41,679 nucleotides of DNA from Rhizaria sp. SCN 62-66 (lineage: Eukaryota > Rhizaria, unplaced). The DNA is taken from positions 1 through 41,679 of the forward strand of contig MEDY01000273.1 in the NCBI GenBank assembly GCA_001724265.1, in the 5' to 3' direction. The translations under genes were made by a program, and so were the position numbers. Under the pieces are notes generated by a model. That model saw only the letters and a list, made by a program, of their open reading frames with translations. It was not told the DNA's origin and did not search any database. Positions 41,187 to 41,679 of this stretch are shown piece after piece; position 1 is the stretch's first letter; the number at the start of each line of letters is the position of its first letter.

Positions 41187-41679
41187 AGGGCGTGATCGAT
41201 ACGCCATATGTCATTGAGCTTTAGTAGCAGTAGCAGTGAGTGCGCACACAGTGAGTGAGTTGATCTTGTGGTGGGTGAATGTTGAGCTCCAGAAGAGTGG
41301 GCTGAGGGCTCAGATGTTATGATAGATAGCCGGGGCCAGCAGAGTTCGTGTGCGATGACACGGCATGCAGCCTACACTGCGAGCGGAGTTTGTGACGATT
41401 ATAGTAACGGTAATTAGCGATGTATACATGTATTGGTAGACTAATTGCTTACAATGTTGCATGTCCTATAGAATACAAACAAGAACAGTGAACACGTAAG
41501 ATCCAGATGTGCAAGAATATATGCTTGATGTGTAAATGGTAAGGTGTATTGCATGAAACCCATCTGTGTAGTCACAAATAATACCCCTGATGTAGAGGTT
41601 TATGAAAAACGCAAAAACGCGCCTGGAAGGGGCGGTTTTAAATAGCCATACAACTTTGTCAAACATCCGTCAAATAAAA
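41187..41679. other. 3' flank without recognised gene
   Basis: 493 bp after the ARF-like gene, A+T-rich, with no convincing open frame, RNA gene or repeat. Confidence 0.5.

Overview
This is a nuclear contig from a GC-rich, intron-bearing eukaryotic microbe, probably a free-living flagellated protist. Evidence for this: spliced genes with AT-rich introns of about 110-373 bp, a nuclear pore membrane protein (NUP210), a spliceosomal cyclophilin (CWC27), a mitochondrial SDH assembly factor, and an intraflagellar transport protein (IFT54), which implies a cilium or flagellum. Coding exons are strongly GC3-biased and full of Ala, Ser, Gln and Asn homopolymers. Introns and intergenic DNA are much richer in A+T. 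I cannot name the species. Several proteins (a lysozyme resembling the C. elegans LYS group, and IFT54) would fit an amorphean protist such as an apusomonad-like or amoeboflagellate lineage, but this is a guess.

Layout. 727-1515 (+) secreted lysozyme-like glycosidase. 2377-3974 (-) CWC27 cyclophilin. 4975-9667 (+) very large Ala-rich four-span membrane protein of unknown function. 10250-18681 (-) giant NUP210/gp210 homologue in four exons. 19435-19992 (+) SDHAF2. 20338-20912 (+) small prefoldin-like protein resembling the ASNSD1 upstream-ORF protein. 21335-23723 (-) IFT54/TRAF3IP1 with an apparently duplicated N-terminal CH-like domain. 24418-27221 (-) polytopic membrane protein with Pro/Gln-rich tails. 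28735-31403 (+) coiled-coil protein in four exons. 31809-33890 (+) TKL-like protein kinase with a virus-type basic adaptor motif at its C-terminus. 34792-36376 (+) ArfGAP with two PH domains and a two-codon first exon. 36874-37817 (+) maleylacetoacetate isomerase. 38184-39194 (-) probable Pol I subunit RPA34/POLR1G-like protein. 40163-41186 (+) atypical lipid-anchored ARF-like GTPase.

The genes are ordinary eukaryotic housekeeping and membrane-trafficking genes, arranged without operons. Orientations alternate, with several divergent pairs (CWC27/large membrane protein, NUP210/SDHAF2, polytopic protein/coiled-coil protein, RPA34-like/ARF-like) separated by 0.75-1.5 kb of non-coding DNA. No tRNA, rRNA, transposon or CRISPR array was recognised.

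The observations most worth following up are: (1) a splice-donor preference for GTACG rather than GTAAG/GTATG across 18 inferred introns; (2) the double CH-like domain of IFT54; (3) the GPRGG...GKKTYV tail on a protein kinase; (4) an ARF-like protein that has lost the catalytic Gln and the canonical NKxD; (5) a putative ASDURF prefoldin-like gene standing alone; (6) two large orphan membrane proteins. Splice sites were deduced by eye from GT/AG signals, reading-frame continuity and protein similarity; no transcript data were available.
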